Below are positions 1-8,838 of a stretch of 64,000 nt of DNA, in pieces. The DNA is taken from contig NZ_SLYW01000001.1 in assembly GCF_004343585.1 (NCBI RefSeq), positions 1,116,001-1,180,000 of the forward strand, read 5' to 3'. The notes under the pieces are model-generated. The model was not told where the DNA came from. It searched no databases and was given only the letters and a program-made list of their open reading frames with translations. Made by a program: the position numbers and the translations under genes. This stretch comes from Neorhizobium sp. JUb45 (GTDB lineage Bacteria > Pseudomonadota > Alphaproteobacteria > Rhizobiales > Rhizobiaceae). The first letter of the stretch is position 1. Each line of letters begins with the position of its first letter.

Positions 1-192
1 TGATGGATCGCTTCAGAAGATTTCATCCTTCGACCGCCGCATACGGCCTCGATGGATCATGGCGCAATGGTTTATCAAATTGCGCCGGGTTGGCTGATAT
101 TGGTACATGTTGATTATCTAATGAAACGACAGGTCAACGTGACGATCATGGTCTGCATTGAAACAGCTGCTCGCATGGCTGTTCTAAAATAA

Positions 193-256
193 GGGCGGGG
201 CTCACCAAACTCTCTCGAGTAGGGGGTCCGCGAGCCCCTAACCGGCATCATGCCGG
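193..256. other. Gene-free left edge with two hairpins
   Basis: Bases 1-317 hold no convincing gene. Two structures are visible: GGGGCTC at 197-203 can pair with GAGCCCC at 232-238, and CCGGCATCATGCCGG (242-256) is a near-perfect palindrome. Read on the minus strand they follow the small gene ending at 318, and the larger stem is followed by a T-rich stretch (CCCTTATTTTAG). They could be a terminator or the 3' part of a small RNA. Nothing in the sequence decides this. Confidence 0.35.
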
Positions 257-317
257 CTGCAGTGAGATAGAGAGCATGGTTGCCGATTTCTCAATATCCG
301 GCGGCGTTATCTCCCTG

Positions 318-554
318 TTAACCTGCTGAGCGGATTAACAATTCGTTAACATCTGTTTCAGGTTGACGCATGCTGTCCTCGATCAGCCAGCCGAACATCC
401 AGGCGTCATATTTCATCTGCCACACCTCCAGTGGTTCACCGGTGGCGTCGGGCTGTCGATCGGGTTTGAGGAGAGGGTGGTCTGAGGCCGCGAGGCCGAG
501 TATGCGCGCATTTAATCCGCGTTCCTGCCAGTCCAGGAGCGTTTCTACAGTCAT
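318..554 (-). CDS. Rmf/CrpP-like small protein
   Basis: This 78-residue protein has the layout of the Rmf/CrpP group of short proteins: an N-terminal helix with a Gly-rich turn (ERGLNARILG), then a WQMKYDAWMFGWL segment resembling the conserved W..GW end of that group. Rmf proper dimerises ribosomes in stationary phase, and CrpP-like proteins are widespread short relatives of uncertain function. The ATG at 554 has AGGA eight bases upstream. It lies 97 bp downstream of a Crp/Fnr regulator on the same strand and may be co-transcribed. The fold assignment is by motif resemblance and the function is unknown. Confidence 0.6.
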   Translation of the reverse strand: MTVETLLDWQERGLNARILGLAASDHPLLKPDRQPDATGEPLEVWQMKYDAWMFGWLIEDSMRQPETDVNELLIRSAG

Positions 555-651
555 TCATGATTCCTTTTCGGAATCGTCAACTAGTCGATTTCTGCCATAT
601 CGCAACCCTGGAAGTGGATCTGGGCCTGCGGCAAATGGCAAATGCCGGTGA

Positions 652-1371
652 CTAACGCGGTTCGGCGTTGAGCGAGAGATAGGTCGGATCGAAGCCGGCT
701 ACCGACTGAAGGCGTGGCCAGTCGAGAACGGTAATCGTGTCCTTGGTCCAGGTGATCAGATTTTCACGCCGCAACGCCTGTATCACCCGGTTCATGTGCA
801 CGAGCGATATGCCAAGCACATCCGCCATCTCCGACTGCGACAGCGGAAAGTGAAAGGCCCAGCCTTGCGTATGCCCGACGACCTTGAGGCGCAGATAGAG
901 CTCGCAGATCACATGGGCAAGGTGGGAGGTGCGCGACCGGCGGCCCATGGAGACGATCCATTCGCGGTGGATGCCGCCATGGATGAGTGTATCCAGCCAG
1001 AGCATGCGCGTCAGGTGCGGCCATTCCTCGGTGATTTTCTTGAGGTCGGGGTAATCGACAAAGGCGACGGTGCAGTTCGACAGTGCCACGATCCCGTGGT
1101 CCATGGTTTTGAGCAGGAATGCATGCAGATCGACGAATTCCCCGGCAATATGTATGGCGGTGATCTGGCGTGCGCCTTCCGGCGTCACTTTGTAGCGCGC
1201 CGCAAATCCATCCAGCAGCATCGTGCTGGTGTTCGGGCGGGTGCCTTCGGTGACGATGTCTTCGTTGGCAGAAAAACGCTTTTCCCTTCCTGCAATCGAT
1301 CGCAAAACGTCTTTTTCCGCAGAGGAAAGAGTGTCTCGCTGTTCGAGGTTGAGAAGAAGTGCATCGATCAC
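652..1371 (-). CDS. Crp/Fnr family transcriptional regulator
   Basis: The 239-residue protein has an N-terminal cyclic-nucleotide-binding-type beta barrel (about residues 20-130) and a C-terminal winged helix-turn-helix (about 165-225) with the recognition region SEMADVLGISLVHMNRV. There is no Cys cluster for an Fnr-type iron-sulphur centre and no recognisable PRAARS-like cAMP signature, so the effector is unknown. Such short Crp-like regulators are numerous in rhizobia. The start is a GTG at 1371, and no better-placed ATG precedes it in frame. The small Rmf/CrpP-like gene follows on the same strand. Confidence 0.85.
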   Translation of the reverse strand: MIDALLLNLEQRDTLSSAEKDVLRSIAGREKRFSANEDIVTEGTRPNTSTMLLDGFAARYKVTPEGARQITAIHIAGEFVDLHAFLLKTMDHGIVALSNCTVAFVDYPDLKKITEEWPHLTRMLWLDTLIHGGIHREWIVSMGRRSRTSHLAHVICELYLRLKVVGHTQGWAFHFPLSQSEMADVLGISLVHMNRVIQALRRENLITWTKDTITVLDWPRLQSVAGFDPTYLSLNAEPR

Positions 1372-1493
1372 GGCGTTGTCCCTTGTTCTGGTCGGGGCTT
1401 AGAACGCGGATGCCGGGCGATGGTTGCAAATTTTTGCTCGGAACAAATCGCGGCGCCGGTGATTGATTGCGAAATCACAAAGGCTTGCAGCTG

Positions 1494-1745
1494 ATGCCCA
1501 GATATTTTTTCGACATTCACAATGGTAACGGCCCGAGTCGTGATGACCACGGGATGGAGCTGCCATCGCAAAAACGTATCATGCATGAAATGAGCCGGAT
1601 ATTGCTGGACATCGCTCGCGATGAATTGCCGGGGCAGGAGCGTGGGGATATCTCCATTTTCGTTCGCGACGACACCGGCAAGGAGCTCTGCGCCACGCAT
1701 CTCAGTTTTCAAACGGAATGGAAACATCGTCCTGAAGAAGGATGA
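1494..1745 (+). CDS. DUF6894 family protein
   Basis: The 83-residue protein begins MPRYFFDIHNG, the signature opening of the DUF6894 family of short rhizobial proteins, followed by the usual D..G.EL and an ARDELP segment. The ATG at 1494 is preferred over an in-frame TTG at 1467 because the family motif starts exactly there. Function is unknown, and several paralogues per genome are normal in Rhizobiales. It stands alone between the divergent Crp/Fnr gene and the convergent tRNA-Lys. Confidence 0.75.
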   Translation: MPRYFFDIHNGNGPSRDDHGMELPSQKRIMHEMSRILLDIARDELPGQERGDISIFVRDDTGKELCATHLSFQTEWKHRPEEG

Positions 1746-1800
1746 TGGTTTCGCATGCGTCAGTGTTGGTGGAAAATGGAAATATGCAGGCGATGTCATC

Positions 1801-1819
1801 AAGTCGATACAATCGACTT
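1801..1819. terminator. Perfect hairpin between DUF6894 gene and tRNA-Lys
   Basis: AAGTCGAT and ATCGACTT pair perfectly around a three-base loop. The hairpin lies between a + strand gene ending at 1745 and the 3' end of the - strand tRNA at 1853. It could stop transcription from both sides, but no long T run follows on either strand. Confidence 0.4.
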
Positions 1820-1852
1820 CTACAAGGCTTTCAATTGCTTGAGAGAGTTTGG

Positions 1853-1925
<73 letters not shown>

Positions 1926-2064
1926 GTCCAATCCGTCCCGGTGTTTGGTGTCACCGGCGGTGTGAGGGGGCTTCTAAAGGGCTTCATTCGGCTTGTCTAG
2001 CGGCAGAATGAATTTTCTCGAACTTTTTTGAGAGGCGCTGCCCGAGGGTGTGTAAAAGGCCGGA

Positions 2065-2259
2065 TTACGGCCCTGTGCGCTGAGGATTTCCAAAACGTTG
2101 CATCAGAAATGCCGTTTCTGTCTGGGGACCGGAAAGCCTGCTCGATTTTCCGAGCGTGGTCGAGCCTGGCTGCCAGGCGATCGATGCGAACAGGATGACC
2201 GTGGCCGCATAGGTGGCTGCGATGAGAAATTTGCGGCTTGAAAACGAGGATGTCGACAT
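2065..2259 (-). CDS. Small membrane-anchored protein, unknown function
   Basis: This 64-residue protein has a basic N terminus (SSRKFL) followed by one hydrophobic segment, residues about 12-28, that could be a signal anchor. The remainder is polar. The ATG at 2259 has a strong Shine-Dalgarno sequence (AAAGGAGA) at good spacing, which is the main reason to accept it. I do not recognise a family. It is transcribed divergently from the UPF0303 gene that starts at 2391. Confidence 0.5.
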   Translation of the reverse strand: MSTSSFSSRKFLIAATYAATVILFASIAWQPGSTTLGKSSRLSGPQTETAFLMQRFGNPQRTGP

Positions 2260-2390
2260 GGCCTTTCTCCTTTGCTGCCATAACTGCGCAGCCGCATTGA
2301 ATGTTCCGCTGCGTAACGGAACGGGTTGGTGACTTTACATCGCCCGCCGCAGCCGCCATCAATCGCGCAGACATGAAGGAGGACGCAATC

Positions 2391-2900
2391 ATGGCAATCG
2401 AAAACGACCTTTCCCTTATCCTCGAGCAGGAAATGGTACTTCAGTTCGATCGTTTCGATCTCGCAAGTGCCTGGGACCTGGGAAGCAGATTGCGGCAGAT
2501 GGCTGCTTCTGCCGGTCATCCGGTTGCGATCGACGTACAGATCAACGGCATGCCGGCCTTTTATGCGGCTCTGCCGGGTTCCGTTCCGGATAATGCCCAG
2601 TGGATACGCCGCAAACGCAATGTTGCAGCCCGCTTCGGGCATCCGAGCTATGCGATCGGTCTCGGTCTATCGCTGGAAAACCGCACGCTTACGGACAAAT
2701 ACGGGGTTGATCCTGCGGACTATGCCGCTCATGGCGGCAGTTTTCCGATCGTCGTCCGTGGTGTCGGGGCGATCGGGACGGTGACCGTTTCTGGATTGCC
2801 GCAACGGGAGGATCACAAGATGGTTGTCGAAGCGATTGCCGGCATGCTGGGGCTGGATAACCAGGCCGTCAATCTCGACGCCGCGCCGGTTATCGTGTGA
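2391..2900 (+). CDS. Heme-degrading-domain / UPF0303 (HbpS-like) protein
   Basis: The 169-residue protein fits the UPF0303 branch of the DUF336/HbpS-like fold: an N-terminal helical part, WIRRKRNVAARFGHPSYAIGL in the middle (quoted in two parts here as WIRRKRN and FGHPSYAIGL), then AAHGGSFPI and GTVTVSGLPQ.DH near the end. The start is ATG 2391 because AAGGAGG stands directly upstream; the longer frame from 2301 contains that ribosome site inside it. It overlaps the frame of the next gene by a few bases, so the two probably form an operon. The biochemical role of the UPF0303 branch is not settled. Confidence 0.85.
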   Translation: MAIENDLSLILEQEMVLQFDRFDLASAWDLGSRLRQMAASAGHPVAIDVQINGMPAFYAALPGSVPDNAQWIRRKRNVAARFGHPSYAIGLGLSLENRTLTDKYGVDPADYAAHGGSFPIVVRGVGAIGTVTVSGLPQREDHKMVVEAIAGMLGLDNQAVNLDAAPVIV

Positions 2901-2911
2901 GGGAAGAGTTC

Positions 2912-3466
2912 ATGACGCTTGGAAAAGACGCTGCCGAAGAGGTTTTGGCATTCTGGTTCGAGGAGCTTGGCGAAAAGGGCTGGTTTCAGCCGCCTGACGG
3001 TCTGGACGACACCATCCGCAATCGCTTTGCCGGGCTGCATCTTGAAATGGCGCGCGGCGATCTGTCTGCATTTCATTCCTCGCCGCGTCACCGGCTGGCT
3101 GCGATCATCGTGCTCGATCAGTTTCCGCGAAACATGTATCGCGCCACGCCGCTTGCGTTTTCGACCGATTGGCTTGCATTGCGCGAGGCGCGGCTGATGG
3201 TGGATGCAGGGCTTGATCGTGAACTCGACGTTCATTCACGTTGTTTCTCGTATCTGCCTTTCGAACACGCGGAGAGCATCGCTGAACAGGACCGGTGCGT
3301 GCAGCTGTTTTCGCACCTCGGCGATGCCAATTATCTCGACTATGCCGAACGGCACCGTGAGGTCATCCGTCAGTTTGGCCGCTTTCCGCATCGCAATGCT
3401 TTTGTCGGACGGGAATCGACAAAAGCCGAGCTCGACTATCTGTCGCAGCCCGGCTCCGGTTTTTGA
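2912..3466 (+). CDS. DUF924 family protein
   Basis: The 184-residue all-helical protein matches DUF924: VLAFWFEELGEKGWF near the start, LDQFPRNMYR at about residue 75 and YLPFEHAES.A.QD in the second half. These are the hallmark strings of this cytosolic TPR-like family, whose function is unknown. The start chosen is the ATG at 2912 with GAGGGAAGAG just upstream. The in-frame GTG at 2897 overlaps the previous stop. It is probably co-transcribed with the UPF0303 gene 11 bp upstream. Confidence 0.85.
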   Translation: MTLGKDAAEEVLAFWFEELGEKGWFQPPDGLDDTIRNRFAGLHLEMARGDLSAFHSSPRHRLAAIIVLDQFPRNMYRATPLAFSTDWLALREARLMVDAGLDRELDVHSRCFSYLPFEHAESIAEQDRCVQLFSHLGDANYLDYAERHREVIRQFGRFPHRNAFVGRESTKAELDYLSQPGSGF

Positions 3467-3483
3467 TATTCTCTCTGGAACGG

Positions 3484-3735
3484 CTAGCGCCTGATCGCGC
3501 GTCCGACGCCGATCAGGATGCATGCGCCGATAAAGCCGGCGATGAGATAGCCGATCCAGCCGCCCAGCACGATGCCGAAGACGCCGAGGATGGCGTTGGC
3601 GATGATGGCGCCGACGATGCCCAGCAGAATATTCATGAACACGCCCATGTCGCTGCGCATGAATTTTTCTGCCAGCCAGCCTGCGATGCCGCCGATGATG
3701 ATGGCTGCGATCCAGCCGATACCTGCCTGTTCCAT
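3484..3735 (-). CDS. GlsB/YeaQ/YmgE family membrane protein
   Basis: The 83-residue protein has three hydrophobic segments rich in Gly and Ile: GWIAAIIIGGIAGWLA, then ILLGIVGAIIANAI and LGGWIGYLIAGFIGACILI. This is the pattern of the transglycosylase-associated/GlsB family, small inner-membrane proteins often induced in stationary phase or stress. The ATG at 3735 matches the family N terminus (MEQAGIGW) and has GGGG upstream. The longer frame from 3795 lacks any family resemblance. Confidence 0.85.
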   Translation of the reverse strand: MEQAGIGWIAAIIIGGIAGWLAEKFMRSDMGVFMNILLGIVGAIIANAILGVFGIVLGGWIGYLIAGFIGACILIGVGRAIRR

Positions 3736-3945
3736 GGTGCTTACCCCTGTTGAAATATTGCCGGGGTGAACGCAGCCGTGGCGTCGAGGTTCCAAACTAT
3801 TCAGCTAAACCCCTCAAAATACAGGATATAGGCGATTGGTTTTTGTCATTCCTTTCCTTCGCCGTGATCTGTGCCTATCTTCCCGCCGATTCTCTGCGCG
3901 CGGCGCGGACCAACCCTTGAAGAGACGAGTATTCGCGTGTCCGAT

Positions 3946-6492
3946 ATGAGAACGAAAAGCCGCTTTGCCGCGGCCGCACTGATCGCTCTCCAGCTTGGCG
4001 CCTTTGCCCTGTCGCCAGCGTTGTCTTCGCCGGCCATGGCGCAGCAGCAGGCTCCGGCTGCGGCACCGGCAGATGCCCAGCAGCCGGCTGCGCCAGTGCC
4101 TAACACGCCTGCGCCAGCGCCGGCTGCGCCCGCGGCGGAAGCTCCCGACCCGAATGAGGGTCAGGTCACAGCGGATTCGATCAACGCTAAAATGCGGGCC
4201 AATCTGGCGACCATCCGCTCACAGCTCGATACGTTTCAAAAGCGTGTTCAGCAGGATATCGATGACGATGGCAGCCTTGCCGAACTTCGTGTCCGCGCCG
4301 AGGAAATCGCAGGCGAAATGCAGGCGACATCGACACGGCTGCAGGATCGCGAAAAACAGATCGGTGACCGTCTGACGGCTCTGGGTGAGGCGCCGAAGGA
4401 AGGGCAGCCCGCGGAGCCACCGCTGGTGTCCCAAGAGCGCAACCGGTTGCTGAACGAGCGCGCGGAACTCAACGTCGTGGCTGAAAACGCCACCAGTCTT
4501 TCGGAAAGCGCCAATCAGCTCGGCAACACGATCACGACGTTGCGCCGCAACCTGTTTGCCCAGACGCTGTTTCGCCATACCGATATGTCGATGGATCTGT
4601 TCGCCGAAGCGGGGCAGGCGACGGTTACTGAAATTTCGAATTTTGCCCGTACGATTTCCGGCTGGTCCGGCTTTGTCTGGAGCTACAAGAAGTACCAGCT
4701 GATCGGTGCGCTGGTCCTGTCGCTTGGTGCCGGCCTGCTGTTTCTTCTCGGTGGCTATCGTCTGTTCGGGCGCCTGATCCACCGCAAGGTCGTTGGCGAC
4801 GAAGCGCCGACCTATCTGCGTCGCCTGTCGGTGGCGTTCTGGTCGACGGTGATCGAGACGATGTCGCTCGCGGCTTTCCTGGTCTCGTCCTACTTCTTCC
4901 TTGACGGTTTCAACGTCCTGCGGCCCGACGTGTCGTCGATGATCGCTTCCTTTTTCGGGTTCGTCTGGTTCATCTATTTTGTCTGGCACCTGAGCACATC
5001 GGTGCTCGCCCCGTCAGACCCGAACTGGCGACTGGTGCGCGTCACCGATAGTGGCGCACGGCTGTTGACGGCAGCCGTGATTGCCATGGCTGTGGTCAAT
5101 GGTCTCGATTATATGTTGGGCGCCGTCAGCGAAGCGCTGAACTCTCCGCTGGTCGTCACGATCGCCAAGAGCATCATCGCGGCGTTCGTCATCGGCCTGA
5201 TCCTTATCGGTGTTTCCTTCGTCAAACCGATCCTCTCGGCGGATGAAGCGTCTGACGGAGAAGGTCATGCATGGCCGCGCGCCGTTCGCATCCTGTTGCG
5301 GCTGGCGGGTCTTCTGCTCATTCTTTCTGTCATTGCCGGTTATGTCGGCCTTGCCCGTTTCGGCGCCACGCAGATCGTGTTGACCGGCGCGGTGGTCGTG
5401 CTGATCTATATCGGTCTTCTGTCCGGCAAGGCTGTTTCCAAGCAGGGCGCCTTCAAGAATACCTCGGCCGGCAACAAGCTGGCTGAGCGGTTCAAGTTTG
5501 GGGATGTCGGGCTCGATCAGACGGGTCTGCTGGCCGGGCTTAGCATCTATGCCTTTGCACTGGTCTTTGGCATTCCGCTGATCCTCATCACCTGGGGATT
5601 TCAGCTCACCGACATCGAGTCCTGGGTCTACCAGTTCTTCACACGCATCACGATCGGCAACATCTCGATCTCCATCGTCAGCATTTTCGGCGGTATCCTG
5701 CTGTTTGCCGCCGGTTATGTCGTGACAGGCTGGATCCAGAAGTGGATCGACGGCAATGTTATGGCGCGCAGCCAGGTCGATACCGGTGTGCGCAACTCGG
5801 TGCGCACCGGTATCGGTTATCTCGGCGTCGGCATGGCGGCGCTGATCGGCGTGTCGGCGGCGGGTATCGATCTCTCAAGTTTTGCGCTTGTCGCTTCGGC
5901 ACTTTCGGTCGGTATCGGTTTCGGCTTGCAGAACATCGTGTCGAACTTCGTGTCTGGCCTCATCCTTCTGGTCGAGCGGCCGTTCAAGGTCGGTGACCAT
6001 GTCATCACCGGCACGACCGAAGGCATCGTCAAACGCATTTCGGTGCGCGCCACGGAAATCGAGACATTCCGTAAACAGTCGATCATCGTGCCGAATTCCG
6101 AGCTGATCAACGCGCCTGTCGGCAACTGGACCCACAGAAACCGCATCCAGCGCAACGAGATCCCGGTCTCTGCCAGCTATGACGCCGACCCGCAGAAGGT
6201 GATCGATATCCTGCTTGGCCTGGTCAAGGAGGTTCCCGAAGTCCTTCGCAATCCGGAGCCACATGTCGAATTCCTGCGCTTCGGTGCGTCCTCGCTGGAT
6301 TTCGAGCTGCGTTATCATCTGGCGGACATGGATGCGGGCCTGCGTATTCGCAACACGTTGCGTGCCGATATTCTCAAGGCTTTCCGCCAGGCGAATATAC
6401 ACATTCCATTCCCGCAGCAGGAGATCGTGTTACATCGCGGCAAGCCGAACTGGGTTCCGGATAAGGACGAGGACTTGCGTGGCGGTGCCTGA
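3946..6492 (+). CDS. MscS-type mechanosensitive channel with DUF3772 domain
   Basis: The protein is about 848 residues. It opens with a Sec signal peptide (MRTKSRFAAAAL... SPAMAQQ), then an Ala/Pro-rich linker and a periplasmic helical DUF3772-like domain with coiled-coil character (about residues 80-210). About ten membrane spans follow. The MscS pore and beta domain lie at about residues 620-730 (GFGLQNIVSNFVSGLILL, RPFKVGDHV, PNSELINAPV.NW), with the cytoplasmic alpha/beta domain after that. It should open on membrane tension during hypo-osmotic shock. ATG 3946 fits the signal peptide; GTG 3937 is an alternative. Confidence 0.92.
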   Translation: MRTKSRFAAAALIALQLGAFALSPALSSPAMAQQQAPAAAPADAQQPAAPVPNTPAPAPAAPAAEAPDPNEGQVTADSINAKMRANLATIRSQLDTFQKRVQQDIDDDGSLAELRVRAEEIAGEMQATSTRLQDREKQIGDRLTALGEAPKEGQPAEPPLVSQERNRLLNERAELNVVAENATSLSESANQLGNTITTLRRNLFAQTLFRHTDMSMDLFAEAGQATVTEISNFARTISGWSGFVWSYKKYQLIGALVLSLGAGLLFLLGGYRLFGRLIHRKVVGDEAPTYLRRLSVAFWSTVIETMSLAAFLVSSYFFLDGFNVLRPDVSSMIASFFGFVWFIYFVWHLSTSVLAPSDPNWRLVRVTDSGARLLTAAVIAMAVVNGLDYMLGAVSEALNSPLVVTIAKSIIAAFVIGLILIGVSFVKPILSADEASDGEGHAWPRAVRILLRLAGLLLILSVIAGYVGLARFGATQIVLTGAVVVLIYIGLLSGKAVSKQGAFKNTSAGNKLAERFKFGDVGLDQTGLLAGLSIYAFALVFGIPLILITWGFQLTDIESWVYQFFTRITIGNISISIVSIFGGILLFAAGYVVTGWIQKWIDGNVMARSQVDTGVRNSVRTGIGYLGVGMAALIGVSAAGIDLSSFALVASALSVGIGFGLQNIVSNFVSGLILLVERPFKVGDHVITGTTEGIVKRISVRATEIETFRKQSIIVPNSELINAPVGNWTHRNRIQRNEIPVSASYDADPQKVIDILLGLVKEVPEVLRNPEPHVEFLRFGASSLDFELRYHLADMDAGLRIRNTLRADILKAFRQANIHIPFPQQEIVLHRGKPNWVPDKDEDLRGGA

Positions 6493-6654
6493 TTGAAAGG
6501 TTTTCCGGCGCGCAGATTGCAGGCAGCAAGAATAAAAGCGGATCTTTGATTTTTTGCTGTCTGTCATCAAGATGTCTTGCGCAATTAACGCTTCCGAAAA
6601 ACGTCTTCAATAATATGTGCCATCAGGGGACAGTATCTCACTGATAGGGGCATT

Positions 6655-7509
6655 ATGACTTTTCTCGGCATCTCCGGAATGCACTATTCCGGTCAGGATC
6701 TTGCAGGCGCACGAATACTTCTGGCGGAAGACTCCAATGTCTTTACGTCTATGATTAGTAAACGGCTGGACGAGTTGTTCGGTATTGAGGTGGAAATCTG
6801 CCGCAATTTCGAAGAACTGCAGCTGGCTTACGACCGCTCGACCGATCCGATTACGCTGGCGATTTCGAACATCAATCTGCCAGGCGCCGAGAATGGCGAA
6901 GCGCTGGGATATCTGATCGATCTCAGCATTCCGGTCATTGTCTTTACCGGCACGTTCCATGAGGACACGCGCGAAAAGCTGCTGAAGCAGGACGTGGTCG
7001 ATTATATCCTCAAGGACAATGTCTTTGCCGTGGATATGCTGGCCGAATCGGTCTGCCGCTTCCTCACCAACCACCAGCATCACGTGCTGATCGTCGATGA
7101 CAGCCCGACTGCGCGGGCGCTGCTGTCCAGCCGTCTGAAACGCTACAATTTCCGTGTCAGCACAGCGGAGAACGGTGCCAAGGCGCTCGAGCTTCTCAAG
7201 AAGAATGCCGATATCGGCCTCGTCGTCACCGACTATAACATGCCCGATATCGATGGTTTTGAACTGACGCGTCGCATTCGCTCTGTCCGTGGCAGCCACG
7301 AGTTGCGTATTATCGGCGTGTCGTCTTCCGACAACCGCTTGCTGTCTGCACGTTTCCTGAAAGCCGGTGGCAACGACTTCATGTTGCGGCCGTTCATCGA
7401 CGAAGAGTTCTATTGCCGCGTCAACCAGAACCTCGATACGCTCATCCAGATCCGCTCCATGCAGGAGCGGAACAAGGGTAGCGTGCCGGCGCGCAAAGCC
7501 ATCGCCTGA
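6655..7509 (+). CDS. Response regulator with two receiver domains, no output domain
   Basis: The 284-residue protein has two CheY-like receiver domains, about residues 20-135 and 140-262, and no DNA-binding, GGDEF or other output domain. The second receiver is canonical: acidic pair VDDS, phosphoacceptor Asp in VVTDYNMPD, Ser in GVSSSD and the Arg/Pro end. The first keeps the acidic pair (LAEDSN), Thr (VFTGTF) and Lys (ILKD), but has Asn where the phosphoacceptor Asp should be (AISNINLP). It resembles the receiver half of PleD-type proteins. No histidine kinase gene is near. AGGGG precedes the ATG. Confidence 0.88.
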   Translation: MTFLGISGMHYSGQDLAGARILLAEDSNVFTSMISKRLDELFGIEVEICRNFEELQLAYDRSTDPITLAISNINLPGAENGEALGYLIDLSIPVIVFTGTFHEDTREKLLKQDVVDYILKDNVFAVDMLAESVCRFLTNHQHHVLIVDDSPTARALLSSRLKRYNFRVSTAENGAKALELLKKNADIGLVVTDYNMPDIDGFELTRRIRSVRGSHELRIIGVSSSDNRLLSARFLKAGGNDFMLRPFIDEEFYCRVNQNLDTLIQIRSMQERNKGSVPARKAIA

Positions 7510-7526
7510 GGCGAACATATTGAATC

Positions 7527-7554
7527 AAAACGCCGCCTTCACGGGCGGCGTTTT
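7527..7554 (+). terminator. Rho-independent terminator, probably bidirectional
   Basis: AAAACGCCGCC pairs with GGCGGCGTTTT around a short loop and is followed by T-rich sequence. It lies between the response regulator gene and the convergent GlxA-type regulator, and it has T tracts in both orientations. Confidence 0.85.
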
Positions 7555-7573
7555 GCGTTTTAGTGTTGGCAAA

Positions 7574-8593
7574 TCAGGCGACGACACCCGATCGAACCGT
7601 GTTCGTCGTCAGTTTGCGCTCGGCGCGTTCCTGTTGCGGCGATCGGTTGTAGATTTCGCGGTAGCATTTGGAAAAATGCGACGCGGAAACAAAGCCGCAG
7701 GCAACGGCCACTTCGACGACAGGCAGCGACGATTGCACCAGCAAATGGCGGGCGCGATCGAGGCGGATTTCGAGATAATAACGGGCAGGGGAGCGTCCCA
7801 TCTCCTGGCGAAACAGCCGTTCGATCTGCCGACGCGACAGGCCGGCATTGTCGGCGATCTCGACGAGCGACAACGGCTCCGCAAGGTTTGCCTCCATGAC
7901 CTCGATAATCGACAGAACTTTGGAATTCTGGATGCCGAGGCGGGCGCGCAGCGGCAGGCGCTGACGATCATGCGGATTGCGGACGCGGTCGGTCAGCTGC
8001 TGTTCGCAAATCCTGTTGACGAGGTTTTCACCGAAATCCTGACCGATTAGGTTCAGCATCATGTCGAGAGAGGCGGTGCCACCGGCGCAGGTGTAAATGT
8101 TGCCGTCGACCTCGTAGAGATCGGCGTAAACTTCCGCCTGCGGAAAGGCCTCGGAAAAACCGGGCAGGTTTTCCCAATGGATGGCGCAGCGCTTGCCGTT
8201 GAGAAGCCCCGCCTGCGCCAGCAGGTGGGCGCCGGTACAGAGGCTGCCAACGGCAATGCCGCGGTTATAGGTCTCGCGCAGATAAGCGCTGGCGGTCTTG
8301 TTCTGGAATTCTTCGACATAAACGCCGGAACAGACCAGCACCATGTCGGGGCGATGTTCGCCGCCGAGGGCCTTGCGTTCGTCAGCGATGGAGGAGTTCA
8401 CTTCAATTCCGATGCCGCATGAGGAGTAGACCTTTTCCCCATTGGTGGAACAGAGGCGCCATGTGTAGGCGGTGTAACCGAGCATGCGGTTGGCGATGCG
8501 CAGGGTTTCGACCGCGGCCGCGAATGGCAGCATTGTAAAGTGGGGGACGAGGAAGAAGGCAATCGAACGCTTTTTGGTCTGCAACTTGTTCAT
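7574..8593 (-). CDS. GlxA-type AraC family regulator with DJ-1/PfpI domain
   Basis: The 339-residue protein combines an N-terminal DJ-1/PfpI-like amidotransferase fold (about residues 10-195, with the nucleophile-elbow-like GSLCTGAHLLAQAG) and a C-terminal AraC double helix-turn-helix (about 225-325, with ADNAGLSRRQIERLF and VACGFVSASHFSKCYR). Members such as GbdR, CdhR and ArgR of Pseudomonas control catabolism of quaternary amines or amino acids, but no target operon is adjacent here. The start is ATG 8593. The longer frame from 8641 adds residues not seen in the family. Confidence 0.85.
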   Translation of the reverse strand: MNKLQTKKRSIAFFLVPHFTMLPFAAAVETLRIANRMLGYTAYTWRLCSTNGEKVYSSCGIGIEVNSSIADERKALGGEHRPDMVLVCSGVYVEEFQNKTASAYLRETYNRGIAVGSLCTGAHLLAQAGLLNGKRCAIHWENLPGFSEAFPQAEVYADLYEVDGNIYTCAGGTASLDMMLNLIGQDFGENLVNRICEQQLTDRVRNPHDRQRLPLRARLGIQNSKVLSIIEVMEANLAEPLSLVEIADNAGLSRRQIERLFRQEMGRSPARYYLEIRLDRARHLLVQSSLPVVEVAVACGFVSASHFSKCYREIYNRSPQQERAERKLTTNTVRSGVVA

Positions 8594-8743
8594 GCCGAGA
8601 ACTCCGTGACGAATGTCAATCCCTCGCGTGAAACTATGCATTGTTAATGTTCAAAAAGCGACACAAATCCCTGCATCCGCGGCGCACCCGGCAAAGTGCC
8701 GGATTCTATGCATTCTTTTTGCGACACCGCGACCTGAGCCCAA

Positions 8744-8785
8744 GAAAAATGCCGGGTGCCTCAGGATTTGAAGGCATCCGGCATA
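8744..8785 (-). terminator. Terminator of the DUF1127 gene
   Basis: On the minus strand ATGCCGGATGCCT pairs with AGGCACCCGGCAT, one mismatch, followed by TTTTCTT. It sits 54 bp downstream of the DUF1127 stop codon. Confidence 0.75.
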
Positions 8786-8838
8786 TGGTATTGGATGAAA
8801 AGCGTTTCCGCCGAGCGAATGTGAGCAATAGTCCGCAA

